Source: Synechococcus sp. J7-Johnson (GTDB lineage: Bacteria > Cyanobacteriota > Cyanobacteriia > PCC-6307 > Cyanobiaceae). Taken from it: DNA of 34,972 bases. Location of the stretch: assembly GCF_024345795.1 (NCBI RefSeq), contig NZ_JAGQBU010000028.1, positions 1 through 34,972 of the forward strand, written 5' to 3'. This document shows, piece by piece, positions 1 through 11,051 of the stretch. A program made the position numbers and the translations under genes. Numbering within the stretch: the first letter of the stretch is position 1; each line of letters starts with the position of its first letter. The notes beneath the pieces are model-generated. The model made no database searches, had not been told where the DNA came from, and saw only the letters and a list, made by a program, of their open reading frames with translations.

Positions 1-69
1 GCGTCGCGTCCTCTTTTTGGCGCAGATCTGCTCGTAGTCCGTAAAGCCCAGCTGGAGGGGGGCGGCCAT
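1..69 (-). CDS. IS5-family transposase, N-terminal 23 codons (runs off left edge)
   Basis: The ATG is at 69 on the minus strand and the frame is open to the window edge. The 23 visible residues include LGFTDYEQICAKKRTRR, matching the start of IS5-group DDE transposases (compare QLTFADSEFSSKRRQTRKE of E. coli IS5). The DDE catalytic core is not in the window, so nothing can be said about intactness. An identical fragment sits at the right end in the opposite orientation. The family call rests on this short N-terminus plus the GGAA terminus. Confidence 0.75.
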   Translation of the reverse strand, partial: MAAPLQLGFTDYEQICAKKRTRR

Positions 70-126
70 CCGTTCCAGTCTCAGTCTTGGATCTGGATTG
101 ATTTTAGCCGGTTTTTCAGATGTTCC
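1..126 (-). mobile_element. IS5-family insertion sequence, left copy, only its 5' end
   Basis: Positions 1-127 are the exact reverse complement of 34846-34972. Read on the minus strand, the element starts with GGAACATCTGAAAAACC, which resembles the GGAA...TGCGAA ends of IS5 itself, and then enters a transposase reading frame at position 69. The identity stops abruptly at 127/128, so the IS terminus lies there; taking GGAA as the tip puts the end at 126. The next four bases outward (127-130, CTCA on the IS strand) only loosely fit the YTAR target of IS5-group elements. The rest of the element lies outside the window. Confidence 0.8.
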
Positions 127-359
127 TGAGATTAGAATTATCGTTTTATCAAGTTACTGACCACACTTGAATCGATATGGAATCGACATGAAACGTTGCC
201 CCTGGGCTTCGGTCATTGCCTGCCTGAATAGTGTTCTGAGCCATTCTCACGAGGCTGGCTGACTTGCCTGGATAGAGTGAATTCAACTCATTCGTCCATA
301 ACGGGTCGTCCCCCAGTCTTCGTTCGGTCGGCTGATCCCCGGTGGCGGCCAGCTCCTGC

Positions 360-968
360 TCAGAAGCCGATGCGGATGCGCCGGTGGTCCAGCTGATTGA
401 TCACGTTGGCATCCACTTTCCCCTGCACGGTGGTTCCCACGTCTCCACGCACGGTCGCCCCCACATCACCAGCCACCTGGGCGTTCACCGTGCCACTTAC
501 CTCTGCTTTGACCGGGGTGCTGACTGTGGCTTCGACGGGACCCTTGACGGCAACGCCGATGCCTCGGCTCAGCTCCGGCACGTTCACGGCCAGAGGAGAT
601 GCCACAGCGATCGCTTCCGCCATCGTCACCTTCGCTGTGATCGGAATGGTTTTGATCGGAGCGGTCCGGATCGGTGTCTTGATCTCCTCGAGCACCAACG
701 GCGACTGAATCGAGCCCAGATCCACCTGACCTGACACCGGCAACGGGCTCTTCATCACCAGTTCGATCTTGATCGGCTCCTGCAGGATCCTGCCCAGGGT
801 TGTGGCCCCGATCGCCACCGCGGCCACCAGGGCGACGGGCCAGCGCAGAGCCAGCAACCAGCTCATCGAGGCCGGCGAAGGACCGTTAGAGCCCATTCCC
901 CCTTCGCTTTGGGGGCTGGACTGGCTGGTTGGGGGCTCGCTCATCGGATGGTGGGGCGTTGCCCCCAT
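360..968 (-). CDS. Hypothetical single-pass membrane protein with a valine-rich beta-repeat-like domain
   Basis: This is a protein of 202 codons that I do not recognise. It has a Pro/Ser-rich, low-complexity N-terminus (1-35), one hydrophobic segment (about 37-58), and then a long region of short alternating V/T/I/A repeats (PVKAEVSGTVNAQVAGDVG and similar, about 130-185). The repeats suggest an extended beta structure held at the membrane, possibly in the periplasm. An internal ATG at 944 (residue 9) is an equally good start; neither has a clear ribosome binding site. It lies 27 bp downstream of dnaB on the same strand and could be co-transcribed. Overlapping plus-strand frames encode low-complexity shadows. 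It is probably a lineage-specific gene; function unknown. Confidence 0.6.
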   Translation of the reverse strand: MGATPHHPMSEPPTSQSSPQSEGGMGSNGPSPASMSWLLALRWPVALVAAVAIGATTLGRILQEPIKIELVMKSPLPVSGQVDLGSIQSPLVLEEIKTPIRTAPIKTIPITAKVTMAEAIAVASPLAVNVPELSRGIGVAVKGPVEATVSTPVKAEVSGTVNAQVAGDVGATVRGDVGTTVQGKVDANVINQLDHRRIRIGF

Positions 969-995
969 GTTGATGGGGCTTGGGGCGAGTGAGGG

Positions 996-2462
996 TCAGG
1001 GCGCCGCCAGGTTGCGGAAGCGGGTGAACTGGGGCTCGAACAGCAGCTTCACGGTGCCCACAGGGCCGTTGCGGTGCTTGGTGACGATCACTTCGGTGAT
1101 GCCGCGATCGGCCGTTTCCGGGTTGTAGTACTCATCCCGGTAGATCATCAGCACCAGATCGGCGTCCTGCTCGATCGAGCCCGACTCGCGCAGATCGCTG
1201 AGCATCGGCCGCTTGTTGGTGCGGCTCTCCACGCCGCGGCTGAGCTGGGAAAGGGCAATCACCGGCACGTGCAGCTCCCGGGCCATGCCCTTGAGGCCCC
1301 GGGTGATGCGTGAGAGTTCCTGCACCCGGTTGTCGGGGGTGGATCCCTCCATCAACTGCAGGTAGTCGATCACGATCAGACCAAGTTCCTTTCCCTGCTC
1401 GGCCATCAGCCGGCGGCAGAGGGAGCGCATCTCCAGCACACCGGCATTGGGCTTGTCGTCGATGAACAGCGGCAGCTGGCCAAGGGTGTTGATGCCCTGG
1501 CCCAGCAGGGGCCATTCCTCCTGCTGCAGCCGTCCGGTACGCAGCCGGCCGCTCTCGATGCCCACCTCCATCGACAGCAGCCGGTAGGTGAGCTGCTCCT
1601 TGCTCATCTCCAGGGAGAACACACACACCGGCAGCTGGTGGATCTGGGCCACGTTCTTGGCGATGTTGAGCACGATCGAGGTTTTGCCCATCGCCGGCCG
1701 GCCCGCCACGATGATCAGATCGCTGCGCTGCAGGCCCTGGGTGATGGCATCGAGGTCGTAGAAGTTCACCGGGATGCCCGCCACCGAGGTGCCGAGGGAC
1801 CGGCTCTCGATCTCGTTGAAGGTGCTGGTGAGGATCTCGGCGGTGGGGGTGAGTCCTACGGAGGGCTTCTCCTGGCTGATGGCGAAGATCTGCTGCTCGG
1901 CCTCATCGAGCACCTGCTCCATCGGCTTGGCCTGATCGAAGCCGAGCTTGATCACCTCGTTGCCTGAGCGGATCAGCTGCCGGCGGAGGTATTTGTCCAT
2001 CACCAGGCGGGCCACCTGGTCGATCGAGGCGGTACTGAGGGTGCGCTCCACCAGCTCCACCAGCCTGTTGCTGCCGCCCACCTTCTCCAGCTGACCGGTG
2101 TCGGCCAGCCAGGCGGCCATGGCGGTGAGATCGGTCGGTTTGCCCTGGCTGTGCAGCATCAGGGCGGTGCGGTAGATCTCCCGGTGGGCGCTCAGGTAGA
2201 AGGCTTCGGGCCGCAGCACGTCGGCGATGCGGCCGAGGGCGTCGGGGTCGAGCAGGATGCCGCCCAGCACGGCCTCCTCCGCCTCCAGGTTCTGGGGCGG
2301 CACCTGATCCGGCAGGGCCTCGAAGCGGGCCTCGTCCTGGTCCCGGCCGCGGCGGCGAAAGGCTGATGTCAGAGCGGCGGCGGCAGCTGCCTGGTCGCTG
2401 CGCTCGCCAGCCGGCCCCCACTCGGGACTGCCATCAGGGGCCGGCAGGGGAACACTCACCAT
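996..2462 (-). CDS. dnaB: Replicative DNA helicase DnaB
   Basis: Hexameric 5'-3' helicase that unwinds DNA at the replication fork and loads primase. The DnaB N-terminal domain (about 55-155, PPQNLEAEEAVLGGILLD) is followed by a RecA-like C-terminal domain with Walker A GRPAMGKTS (254-262), the sensor-like segment VFSLEMSKEQL, Walker B LIVIDYLQLM (362-371) and the DnaB motif LSDLRESGSIEQDADLV. Length (488 aa) is normal apart from a Pro/Ala-rich N-terminal extension of about 50 residues. The Walker A region has no intein, although many cyanobacterial DnaB genes carry one. It lies downstream of rplI as in many cyanobacteria, but a terminator between them suggests its own promoter. Confidence 0.96.
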   Translation of the reverse strand: MVSVPLPAPDGSPEWGPAGERSDQAAAAAALTSAFRRRGRDQDEARFEALPDQVPPQNLEAEEAVLGGILLDPDALGRIADVLRPEAFYLSAHREIYRTALMLHSQGKPTDLTAMAAWLADTGQLEKVGGSNRLVELVERTLSTASIDQVARLVMDKYLRRQLIRSGNEVIKLGFDQAKPMEQVLDEAEQQIFAISQEKPSVGLTPTAEILTSTFNEIESRSLGTSVAGIPVNFYDLDAITQGLQRSDLIIVAGRPAMGKTSIVLNIAKNVAQIHQLPVCVFSLEMSKEQLTYRLLSMEVGIESGRLRTGRLQQEEWPLLGQGINTLGQLPLFIDDKPNAGVLEMRSLCRRLMAEQGKELGLIVIDYLQLMEGSTPDNRVQELSRITRGLKGMARELHVPVIALSQLSRGVESRTNKRPMLSDLRESGSIEQDADLVLMIYRDEYYNPETADRGITEVIVTKHRNGPVGTVKLLFEPQFTRFRNLAAP

Positions 2463-2512
2463 GGGCTGAGGCTAGGTCCAGGCTGGTGGAGCGGCGGTGT
2501 GTGCGGGTGCCC

Positions 2513-2543
2513 AAAAAAACGCCGGCCCAACAAGGACCGGCGT
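2513..2543 (-). terminator. Rho-independent terminator of rplI
   Basis: On the minus strand a 7-bp stem (ACGCCGG/CCGGCGT, 2537-2543 with 2519-2525) and an 11-nt loop is followed directly by a run of seven T (2513-2519). It lies 33 bp after the rplI stop codon and 50 bp before the dnaB start, so it separates the two transcripts. Confidence 0.88.
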
Positions 2544-2575
2544 CTACAGGTCTGAAGCTGCAAGCCGGAACGTTG

Positions 2576-3034
2576 TCAGTGGCTGACCACTTCCAGATTG
2601 ATCTCGGCGGTTACCTCGGGATGGAGCTTGACCTGCACCTTGTAGGAGCCGGTGCGGTGGATTTCGGGTACCGCGATGTCGCGGCGGTCGAGTTCCTTTT
2701 TGGTGGCTGCTTCGATCGCTTCGGCCACATCGCCGTTGGTCACGGTTCCGAAGAGCACGTCGTCGCCGCCGGTCTGTTTTTTGACGGTGAAGCGGCCGAT
2801 GGTGGTCAAGGCCGTGCGGAAGGCTTCAGCCTCCTGCTTCAGGGCTGCCTGGCGCTCGGCCTCCTTGGCGCGGCGGTGCTCCACCTGGCGCAGCACGGCG
2901 GGCGTGACAGCAACGGCCTTGCTTTGGGGCAGCAGGAAGTTACGGGCGTAACCGGGAGCCACCTCCACCAGGTCACCCTGTTTCCCGAGGCTGTAAACGT
3001 CCTCGCTGAGGACGACGGAGACGCGCTTGGCCAT
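2576..3034 (-). CDS. rplI: 50S ribosomal protein L9
   Basis: L9 binds 23S rRNA domain V and supports reading-frame fidelity. The N-terminal domain carries the family signature around residues 13-41 ([20 protein letters not shown], then FLLPQSKAV). It is followed by the long connecting helix rich in Arg/Glu/Ala (about 45-75) and the C-terminal RNA-binding domain ending in EINLEVV. At 152 aa it has the usual length and is intact. It is followed by its own terminator at 2513-2543, with dnaB next downstream, the common rplI-dnaB neighbourhood. Confidence 0.97.
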   Translation of the reverse strand: MAKRVSVVLSEDVYSLGKQGDLVEVAPGYARNFLLPQSKAVAVTPAVLRQVEHRRAKEAERQAALKQEAEAFRTALTTIGRFTVKKQTGGDDVLFGTVTNGDVAEAIEAATKKELDRRDIAVPEIHRTGSYKVQVKLHPEVTAEINLEVVSH

Positions 3035-3112
3035 GGAAACAGAACGGCGGGAACGAGGGATCGGGCAGGAGCCGTCGGCGTGACGGCCTGCATCCTGAGG
3101 CGATCAGCGATC

Positions 3113-4075
3113 CTAGATCACAGCTTGCGATGGCCTGGCAGCGGCCGCGGGCAGACGCACCTGGGTGGCCAGGCCCAGGGCTCGCAGCAGGCGGATGTGT
3201 TGCCAGGTGAGGTCGAACTGGCGGGCACCGAAGCCGTGGCGGGCTGAATGGGGGAAGGCATGGTGGTTGTTGTGCCAGCCCTCACCGAAGGTGAGCGCCG
3301 CCACCCAGGGGTTGTTGCGCGACTCGTCGCCGCTCTGATGGTACACGCTGCCCCAGCAATGGGTGGCGGAGTTCACCAGCCAGGTGCAGTGGTACAGCAC
3401 CACCAGGCGCAGCGGGATGCCCCACAGCACCAGGGCCCAGCCGCCGGCGCCGGTGGCCGTGCCGATCCAGAACAGCAGCAGGCCCACCGGGATCTGCAGC
3501 AGCAGGAAGTTGGTGTTCAGCCAGCGGTAGTAAGGATCGCGCTGCAGATCGCCGGTGAGGCGGGGCACGGCGGCCATCGCTGGAATCTCTTCGAACATCC
3601 AGCCCATGTGGCTCCACCAGAAGCCCCTGTGGCTGTTGTGGTGATCGGCGTCGGTGTCGGAGAACTTGTGGTGGTGGCGGTGCAGGCCGGCCCAGTCGAT
3701 CGGACCGTGCTGGCAGCTGAGGGCGCCGCAGGTGGCGAAGAAGCGCTCCAGCCACTGGGGCACCCGCAGGGCCCGGTGGGCCAGCAGACGGTGGTACCCA
3801 AGGGTGACCCCCAGACAGCCGGTGACCCAATAGAGCACCAGCATGCTGATCGCGGCCGGCAGGCTCCAGAACTGGGGCAGCAGGGCCACCAGTGCCAGCA
3901 CGTGGACCACGGCCATGAAGCCTATCGTGGCCCAGCGGGTGCCCTTGGGCGCCTCAGGAGCTGGTTGGCCGGGCCGGGGCCGGTGCAGGGCGCGGGCCTG
4001 CTTCAGGGCGTAGGTAGCCGGTGCCAGTCGGGCCACACCAGGTGGGCGGGTGGCGGGTTGGGGGGTGACCGTCAT
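3113..4075 (-). CDS. desC: Acyl-lipid delta-9-type fatty acid desaturase (DesC-like), copy 1
   Basis: Membrane di-iron desaturase that introduces a double bond into acyl chains of membrane lipids, using ferredoxin as electron donor. All three histidine boxes of the stearoyl/DesC class are visible: HRLLAH (95-100), HRHHH (132-136) and HNNHH (268-272). Hydrophobic segments at about 52-72, 76-95, 187-207 and 213-235 frame them. The length of 320 aa is typical. The family motif GDLQRDPYYRWL is present. A second, clearly paralogous copy lies at 4864-5847 on the same strand, with a plus-strand gene between them. The N-terminus (1-45) is poorly conserved and the start is less certain. Regiospecificity cannot be read from the sequence; delta-9 is the family default. 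Confidence 0.9.
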   Translation of the reverse strand: MTVTPQPATRPPGVARLAPATYALKQARALHRPRPGQPAPEAPKGTRWATIGFMAVVHVLALVALLPQFWSLPAAISMLVLYWVTGCLGVTLGYHRLLAHRALRVPQWLERFFATCGALSCQHGPIDWAGLHRHHHKFSDTDADHHNSHRGFWWSHMGWMFEEIPAMAAVPRLTGDLQRDPYYRWLNTNFLLLQIPVGLLLFWIGTATGAGGWALVLWGIPLRLVVLYHCTWLVNSATHCWGSVYHQSGDESRNNPWVAALTFGEGWHNNHHAFPHSARHGFGARQFDLTWQHIRLLRALGLATQVRLPAAAARPSQAVI

Positions 4076-4132
4076 GCGTTGGGGCGACTCCTGATCGTTC
4101 CTTAGAATGGTAGCAGTACGAATCCAGATCAG

Positions 4133-4894
4133 GTGGGATATCAGGCAGAAATCGAATCAGGACGCGAAGCTTTTTCGTATCTGATTAGGGCCTGGCATGA
4201 GCGCAACGGCTGGTCCCACCGGGTGCTGCCCGGCCTGGCCGAGGTGCTGGATCTGGGCCGGATCCACAACTCCCAGGTCTCGATGCTGCGCAACCGCAAG
4301 CTCGCCTCCCCTGGCCCTGAGGTGTTCCTGGCCCTTGGGCGCATCAATCAATGGATGGCCGCCCCCGGCGGGGTCCAGGCTGGCCCCCTGGCCGGCCATC
4401 CCGATCTGATCGAGGCCCTGGGCCAGGGGGGGCGGCCCCTGCTCAGCGACAAAGGGGTGCCGCTGGGGCCCGGCGATCTGCTGGAGATTTTTGTGGGCCT
4501 GGTTCCTCCACCGCGCGCCTTCGATCTGCGCATTGCCGAGGAGGAGGCCGCTGGCCTCAGCTTCGCTCTGGCGGACCTGCTCTGCGCCGGGCGGCCCTGG
4601 CGGCTCTGCCGCGACCAGGTGCTGGCGGCCTATCCAGTGGCCAAGGCCCAGCGCCGGGAGCGCTTCGCGGCGGTGATGAGCGGCCAGCGCGATTACAGCG
4701 CCAGCGAGCTCGATGCCGAGCTGATGGATCTGCACCGAACCCTGGAGGGGCTGGGGGTGGCGGCCGAGCAGGAGATCAGCGCCGACCGCTTCCTGGAGGT
4801 CCTGCGCCAGAAAGCCCGCCTGCAGCAGGAGGCTGGCCTTGAGGATCTGGCAGCAGCCATTCGTCAGGAGCTGGTGGCAGAGGGCAGTGGCTGA
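4133..4894 (+). CDS. Uncharacterised protein with an HTH-like N-terminus, between the two desaturases
   Basis: A 253-codon frame with a GTG start. Residues about 14-70 (FSYLIRAWHERNGWSHRVL..., then IHNSQVSMLRNRKLASPGP) look like a phage-repressor/XRE-type helix-turn-helix fold. The rest is helical, with a C-terminal Gln/Glu/Ala-rich segment (about 215-250). I do not recognise a named family. It is divergent from desC copy 1 (57 bp between starts) and overlaps the 3' end of desC copy 2 tail-to-tail by 31 bp. A role in controlling the desaturases is a guess from position and the HTH-like look only. No strong ribosome binding site precedes the GTG, so the start is provisional. Confidence 0.65.
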   Translation: MGYQAEIESGREAFSYLIRAWHERNGWSHRVLPGLAEVLDLGRIHNSQVSMLRNRKLASPGPEVFLALGRINQWMAAPGGVQAGPLAGHPDLIEALGQGGRPLLSDKGVPLGPGDLLEIFVGLVPPPRAFDLRIAEEEAAGLSFALADLLCAGRPWRLCRDQVLAAYPVAKAQRRERFAAVMSGQRDYSASELDAELMDLHRTLEGLGVAAEQEISADRFLEVLRQKARLQQEAGLEDLAAAIRQELVAEGSG

Positions 4895-5847
4895 CCAAGA
4901 TGGGCCACCCGGATTCGTTTGGCCAGCCCCAGGGCGCGCAGCACCTTGATGTGCTGCCAGGTCATGTCGAATTCGAACCAGCGCAGACCGTGGCGTGCAC
5001 TGGCTGGATGGGCATGGTGGTTGTTGTGCCAGCCCTCTCCGAAGGAGAGAATCGCCACCCACCAGCAGTTACGCGAAAGATCAGGACTGTCGAAGTTGCG
5101 ATAGCCGAAAGCGTGGGTGGCACTGTTCACCAGCCAGGTGACGTGATAAACGATCGCCAGGCGCAGGGGAATGCCCCAGAGCACCAGCCCCAGCCCGCCA
5201 CCAGGAACTCCGGCCCGCTCGCCATACCACCAGAGGGCAGCTCCGAGGGGCACCTGCAACAGCAGGAACCAGCGATCGAGCCAGCGGTAGAAGGGATCGC
5301 GCTGCAGATCGCCGGTGAAACGAGACATCTGGCGCACGGCAGGAATGTCGTGAAGCATCCAATCGCTGTGGCTCCACCACAGGCCACGGCCGGCGTCGTG
5401 GTGGTCGTTTGGCTGGTCGGAATATTTGTGGTGATGGCGGTGCAGCCCCACCCACTCGATCGGTCCGCTCTGGCAGGCCAGACTGCCCATCAGCACCAGA
5501 GTGCGCTCGAGCCATTTCGGCGCCACGAAGCTGCGGTGGGCCAGCAGGCGGTGCAGCCCCAGCGTCACTCCCAGAACCGTGGTCCAGTAGAGGGCTGCCA
5601 GCACCACCACGGCCTGCCAGCTCCAGAAGCGGGGCAGTAGTGCGAAAACGGCACCCACGTGAATCGCCAGCATGAAGCTGGTGGTGCCGAACTTGTACTT
5701 GCGCTGGCTGGGCGGCAGGGGCTGACGACGGCCGCTCACCGAAGCGCGGATGGCGGCGTCCTGATGTTCGGCGGCGTGGCCCCGCAGGGCCTGGCCCGCA
5801 GGCCCGACCTGGGGCAAAGCGGATGCTGGATCTGAAGCGGCAACCAA
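4864..5847 (-). CDS. desC: Acyl-lipid delta-9-type fatty acid desaturase (DesC-like), copy 2
   Basis: Paralogue of the 3113-4075 gene. It has the same three histidine boxes, HRLLAH (99-104), HRHHH (137-141) and HNNHH (274-278), plus GDLQRDPFYRWL, LVLWGIPLRL and NSATHAFGYR. At 327 aa it is full length. The first 48 residues are poorly conserved, so a shorter N-terminus is possible; homology begins near YKFGTTSF (51-58). The extra copy suggests specialisation, for example for acyl chain position or temperature, as cyanobacteria often keep several desaturases with different regulation. The last 31 bp overlap the convergent plus-strand gene at 4133-4894. Confidence 0.9.
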   Translation of the reverse strand: MVAASDPASALPQVGPAGQALRGHAAEHQDAAIRASVSGRRQPLPPSQRKYKFGTTSFMLAIHVGAVFALLPRFWSWQAVVVLAALYWTTVLGVTLGLHRLLAHRSFVAPKWLERTLVLMGSLACQSGPIEWVGLHRHHHKYSDQPNDHHDAGRGLWWSHSDWMLHDIPAVRQMSRFTGDLQRDPFYRWLDRWFLLLQVPLGAALWWYGERAGVPGGGLGLVLWGIPLRLAIVYHVTWLVNSATHAFGYRNFDSPDLSRNCWWVAILSFGEGWHNNHHAHPASARHGLRWFEFDMTWQHIKVLRALGLAKRIRVAHLGQPLPSATSS

Positions 5848-5970
5848 ATGAACACTCGCGATGGTGGCGCAGGCTCGAGTCCGTCATCTCCCCTGCGGCG
5901 GGCTGTCCCGTTGCAGGGAACCCATCAGGCTGAGGTGCGACCTTGACCTGGGATGTCGGCTGATATGTAG

Positions 5971-5982
5971 CCGATGCATCGG
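5971..5982. promoter_or_regulatory. Perfect 12-bp palindrome upstream of the PLP enzyme gene
   Basis: CCGATGCATCGG reads the same on both strands and is flanked by CTGA/TCAG arms (5960-5963 and 5982-5986 region). It lies in the 199-bp divergent region between desC copy 2 and the PLP enzyme gene. A weak promoter-like pair, TTGACC (5943-5948) and TATGTA (5964-5969), lies immediately upstream, with a sub-optimal 15-bp spacer. It is a candidate operator only. Confidence 0.3.
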
Positions 5983-6046
5983 TCAGAAATCTAGCGGCGT
6001 GGGGGAAGCCCCAAGGCAGCATGGCAATGCGAGCCGGTTTCAGGCC

Positions 6047-7357
6047 ATGGCGACAACGGCAACGAGCGCTGGTGCCCATGCCGGCTGGGCCCGGCAGCGG
6101 GTGGCAGCCGCCGCTGAGCGGATCGCGCCCCTGGCAGCGGCGCGCACCGCTGCCGTTCAGCCGGCCCTGGAGCGTGTGCTGGCTGCCTTCGCGGCTGAGC
6201 GGCTCGGCACCCATCACTTCGCCTCCGTCAGCGGCTACGGCCACGGCGATCTGGGTCGCGAGGTGCTCGATCGGGTCTTTGCGCGGGTGCTCGGGGCCGA
6301 GGCCGCCGCCGTGCGCCTGCAGTTCGTGAGCGGCACCCATGCCATCGCCGCGGCCCTGTTCGGGGTGCTGCGCCCCGGAGATCGCCTGCTTTCCCTCACG
6401 GGCCGCCCCTACGACACCCTCGAGGAAGTGATCGGCCTGCGCGGCAGCGGCCAGGGCTCCCTGGCCGAGTTCGGCATCCACTACGACGAGCTGCCCCTCA
6501 CGGCCGCCGGTGCCGTGGATGCAGACGGCCTGGCTGCGGCCCTGGCGCCGCCCACTCGCATGGTGCTGATCCAACGCAGTTGCGGCTACAGCTGGCGGCC
6601 CTCCCTGAGCCTGGAGGCGATCGCTGGGCTCTGCGAGCGGGTGGCGGCACTCCAGCCAGGCTGTATCCGCTTCGTCGACAACTGCTACGGCGAATTCGTC
6701 GAGCCCCTCGAGCCCCCGGCGGTGGGAGCCGACCTGATCGCTGGCTCGCTGATCAAGAATCCCGGTGGCACCATCGCCCCCACCGGTGGTTACGTGGCCG
6801 GCCGAGCCGATCTGGTGGAGCAGGCCTGCTGCCGGCTCACGGCACCGGGCATCGGCGGCGAGGGCGGCACCGGTTTCGATCTCTATCGCCTGCTTTTCCA
6901 GGGGTTGTTCCTGGCGCCCCAGATGGTGTCTGAGGCGTTGATCGGCGCCGAACTCACCGCCGCGGTGTTCAGCGATCTGGGCTATGCCGTCCAGCCCCGG
7001 GTGGGGGAACACCGCAGTGATGTGATCCAGGCGGTGCGCTTCGGTGCCCCCGAGCCCCTGATCCGGGTGTGTCGGGCCTTCCAGTCGTGCTCGCCGGTGG
7101 GGAGCTATCTCGATCCTGTGCCTGCGCCGATGCCCGGCTATGCCAGCGAGCTGGTGATGGCCGGCGGCAGCTTCATCGATGGCAGCACCAGTGAGTTCTC
7201 CGCCGATGGCCCCCTGCGCGAGCCCTACGTGCTTTTCAGCCAGGGGGGCACCCACCGCGGTCACGTGGCCCTGGCGCTGGAGAAGGCCCTGGCGGCGCTG
7301 GGCCCCGGCTCCCCTCCCGGCTCCGTGCCAGGTGGCGGCCCAGGTGGGATTGGCTGA
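6047..7357 (+). CDS. PLP-dependent methionine gamma-lyase-like / aluminium-resistance family protein (YnbB type)
   Basis: Fold-type I PLP enzyme of the Alum_res family (PF06838), often annotated as a methionine gamma-lyase family protein or cystathionine beta-lyase-like protein. Visible features are the family start FASVSGYGHGDLGRE (58-72), VSGTHAIAAALFGVLRPGD (94-112), the cofactor aspartate in FVDNCYGEF (209-217) and the Schiff-base lysine K237 in GSLIKNPGGTIAPTGGY. The C-terminus contains SCSPVGSYLDPVPAPMPGY. The ATG at 6047 is chosen over the upstream GTG at 5861 because the extra 62 residues are low quality and the family starts here; this gives 436 aa. The true substrate is unproven in this family. 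It lies 52 bp upstream of gcvH on the same strand. Confidence 0.88.
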   Translation: MATTATSAGAHAGWARQRVAAAAERIAPLAAARTAAVQPALERVLAAFAAERLGTHHFASVSGYGHGDLGREVLDRVFARVLGAEAAAVRLQFVSGTHAIAAALFGVLRPGDRLLSLTGRPYDTLEEVIGLRGSGQGSLAEFGIHYDELPLTAAGAVDADGLAAALAPPTRMVLIQRSCGYSWRPSLSLEAIAGLCERVAALQPGCIRFVDNCYGEFVEPLEPPAVGADLIAGSLIKNPGGTIAPTGGYVAGRADLVEQACCRLTAPGIGGEGGTGFDLYRLLFQGLFLAPQMVSEALIGAELTAAVFSDLGYAVQPRVGEHRSDVIQAVRFGAPEPLIRVCRAFQSCSPVGSYLDPVPAPMPGYASELVMAGGSFIDGSTSEFSADGPLREPYVLFSQGGTHRGHVALALEKALAALGPGSPPGSVPGGGPGGIG

Positions 7358-7409
7358 GCAAGCCGGTCCACCGGGAGCCACACTGGTTCAAACCGTTTTT
7401 CGGTCCGCG

Positions 7410-7799
7410 ATGGCCCTCCAGGTCCCCGACGACTGCCGCTTCGCCGACAGCCATGAATACGTGCGCCCTGAGGGGGAGCTGGTGAGGGTGGGGGTGAGTG
7501 CCTTCGCTGTCGATCAGCTCGGCGACATCGTGTTTTTGGAGCTGCCCGAAATCGGCAGCCAGCTGGAGCGAGGCAGTTGCTTCGGCACGGTGGAGTCTGT
7601 CAAGGCCGTCGAGGAGATCTACGCCCCGATCAGCGGCACCGTGGAGCGGCGCAACGAGGCGGTGCTCTCCAGCCCTGAAGAACTGCAGAACGATCCCTAC
7701 GGCGAAGGGTGGTTGCTGCTGCTCCGCCCCAGCGATCCCTCCCAGCTCGACGACCTGCTGGAGCCCGCCAGCTACCGCGCCAAGCTGGAGGCCTCCTGA
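7410..7799 (+). CDS. gcvH: Glycine cleavage system H protein
   Basis: Lipoyl carrier that shuttles the aminomethyl group of glycine between P, T and L proteins. It is 129 aa, of normal length. The lipoylated lysine is K65 within GTVESVKAVEEIYAPISG (59-76), and the typical N-terminus FADSHEYVRPEGE and C-terminal NDPYGEGWLL are present. The ATG at 7410 is the only start consistent with the family; a longer open frame extends upstream into the preceding gene but has no family similarity. It is followed 58 bp downstream by gcvP, forming a gcvHP unit. gcvT is not in the window. Confidence 0.95.
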   Translation: MALQVPDDCRFADSHEYVRPEGELVRVGVSAFAVDQLGDIVFLELPEIGSQLERGSCFGTVESVKAVEEIYAPISGTVERRNEAVLSSPEELQNDPYGEGWLLLLRPSDPSQLDDLLEPASYRAKLEAS

Positions 7800-7857
7800 G
7801 CGTCAGCCAGCCGGGCCGAAGTCCCTAGGATCCAGTCGCTAAGCCGGTTCGGGTGGC

Positions 7858-10911
<3,054 letters not shown>

Positions 10912-11051
10912 GATTCGGCCAAGTTAGATAATCCTTAGATTTTCTTTCGAATCCAGGGGTTGTTTCTTCCCGTCGATCAGTAAGTAATGCGCCCGGAAGT
11001 TCCGGTAACGCTGCTCCTTCCGATCTGCCCAATCGCTTCGCAGGCCCACAC

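Noticed and set aside
5081-7381. Long minus-strand open frame (766 codons) opposite the PLP enzyme and desC copy 2
   Set aside because: It is antisense to two genes with clear families, has Ala/Gly/His/Gln-rich low-complexity content and no domain. Long shadow frames are expected at this GC content.
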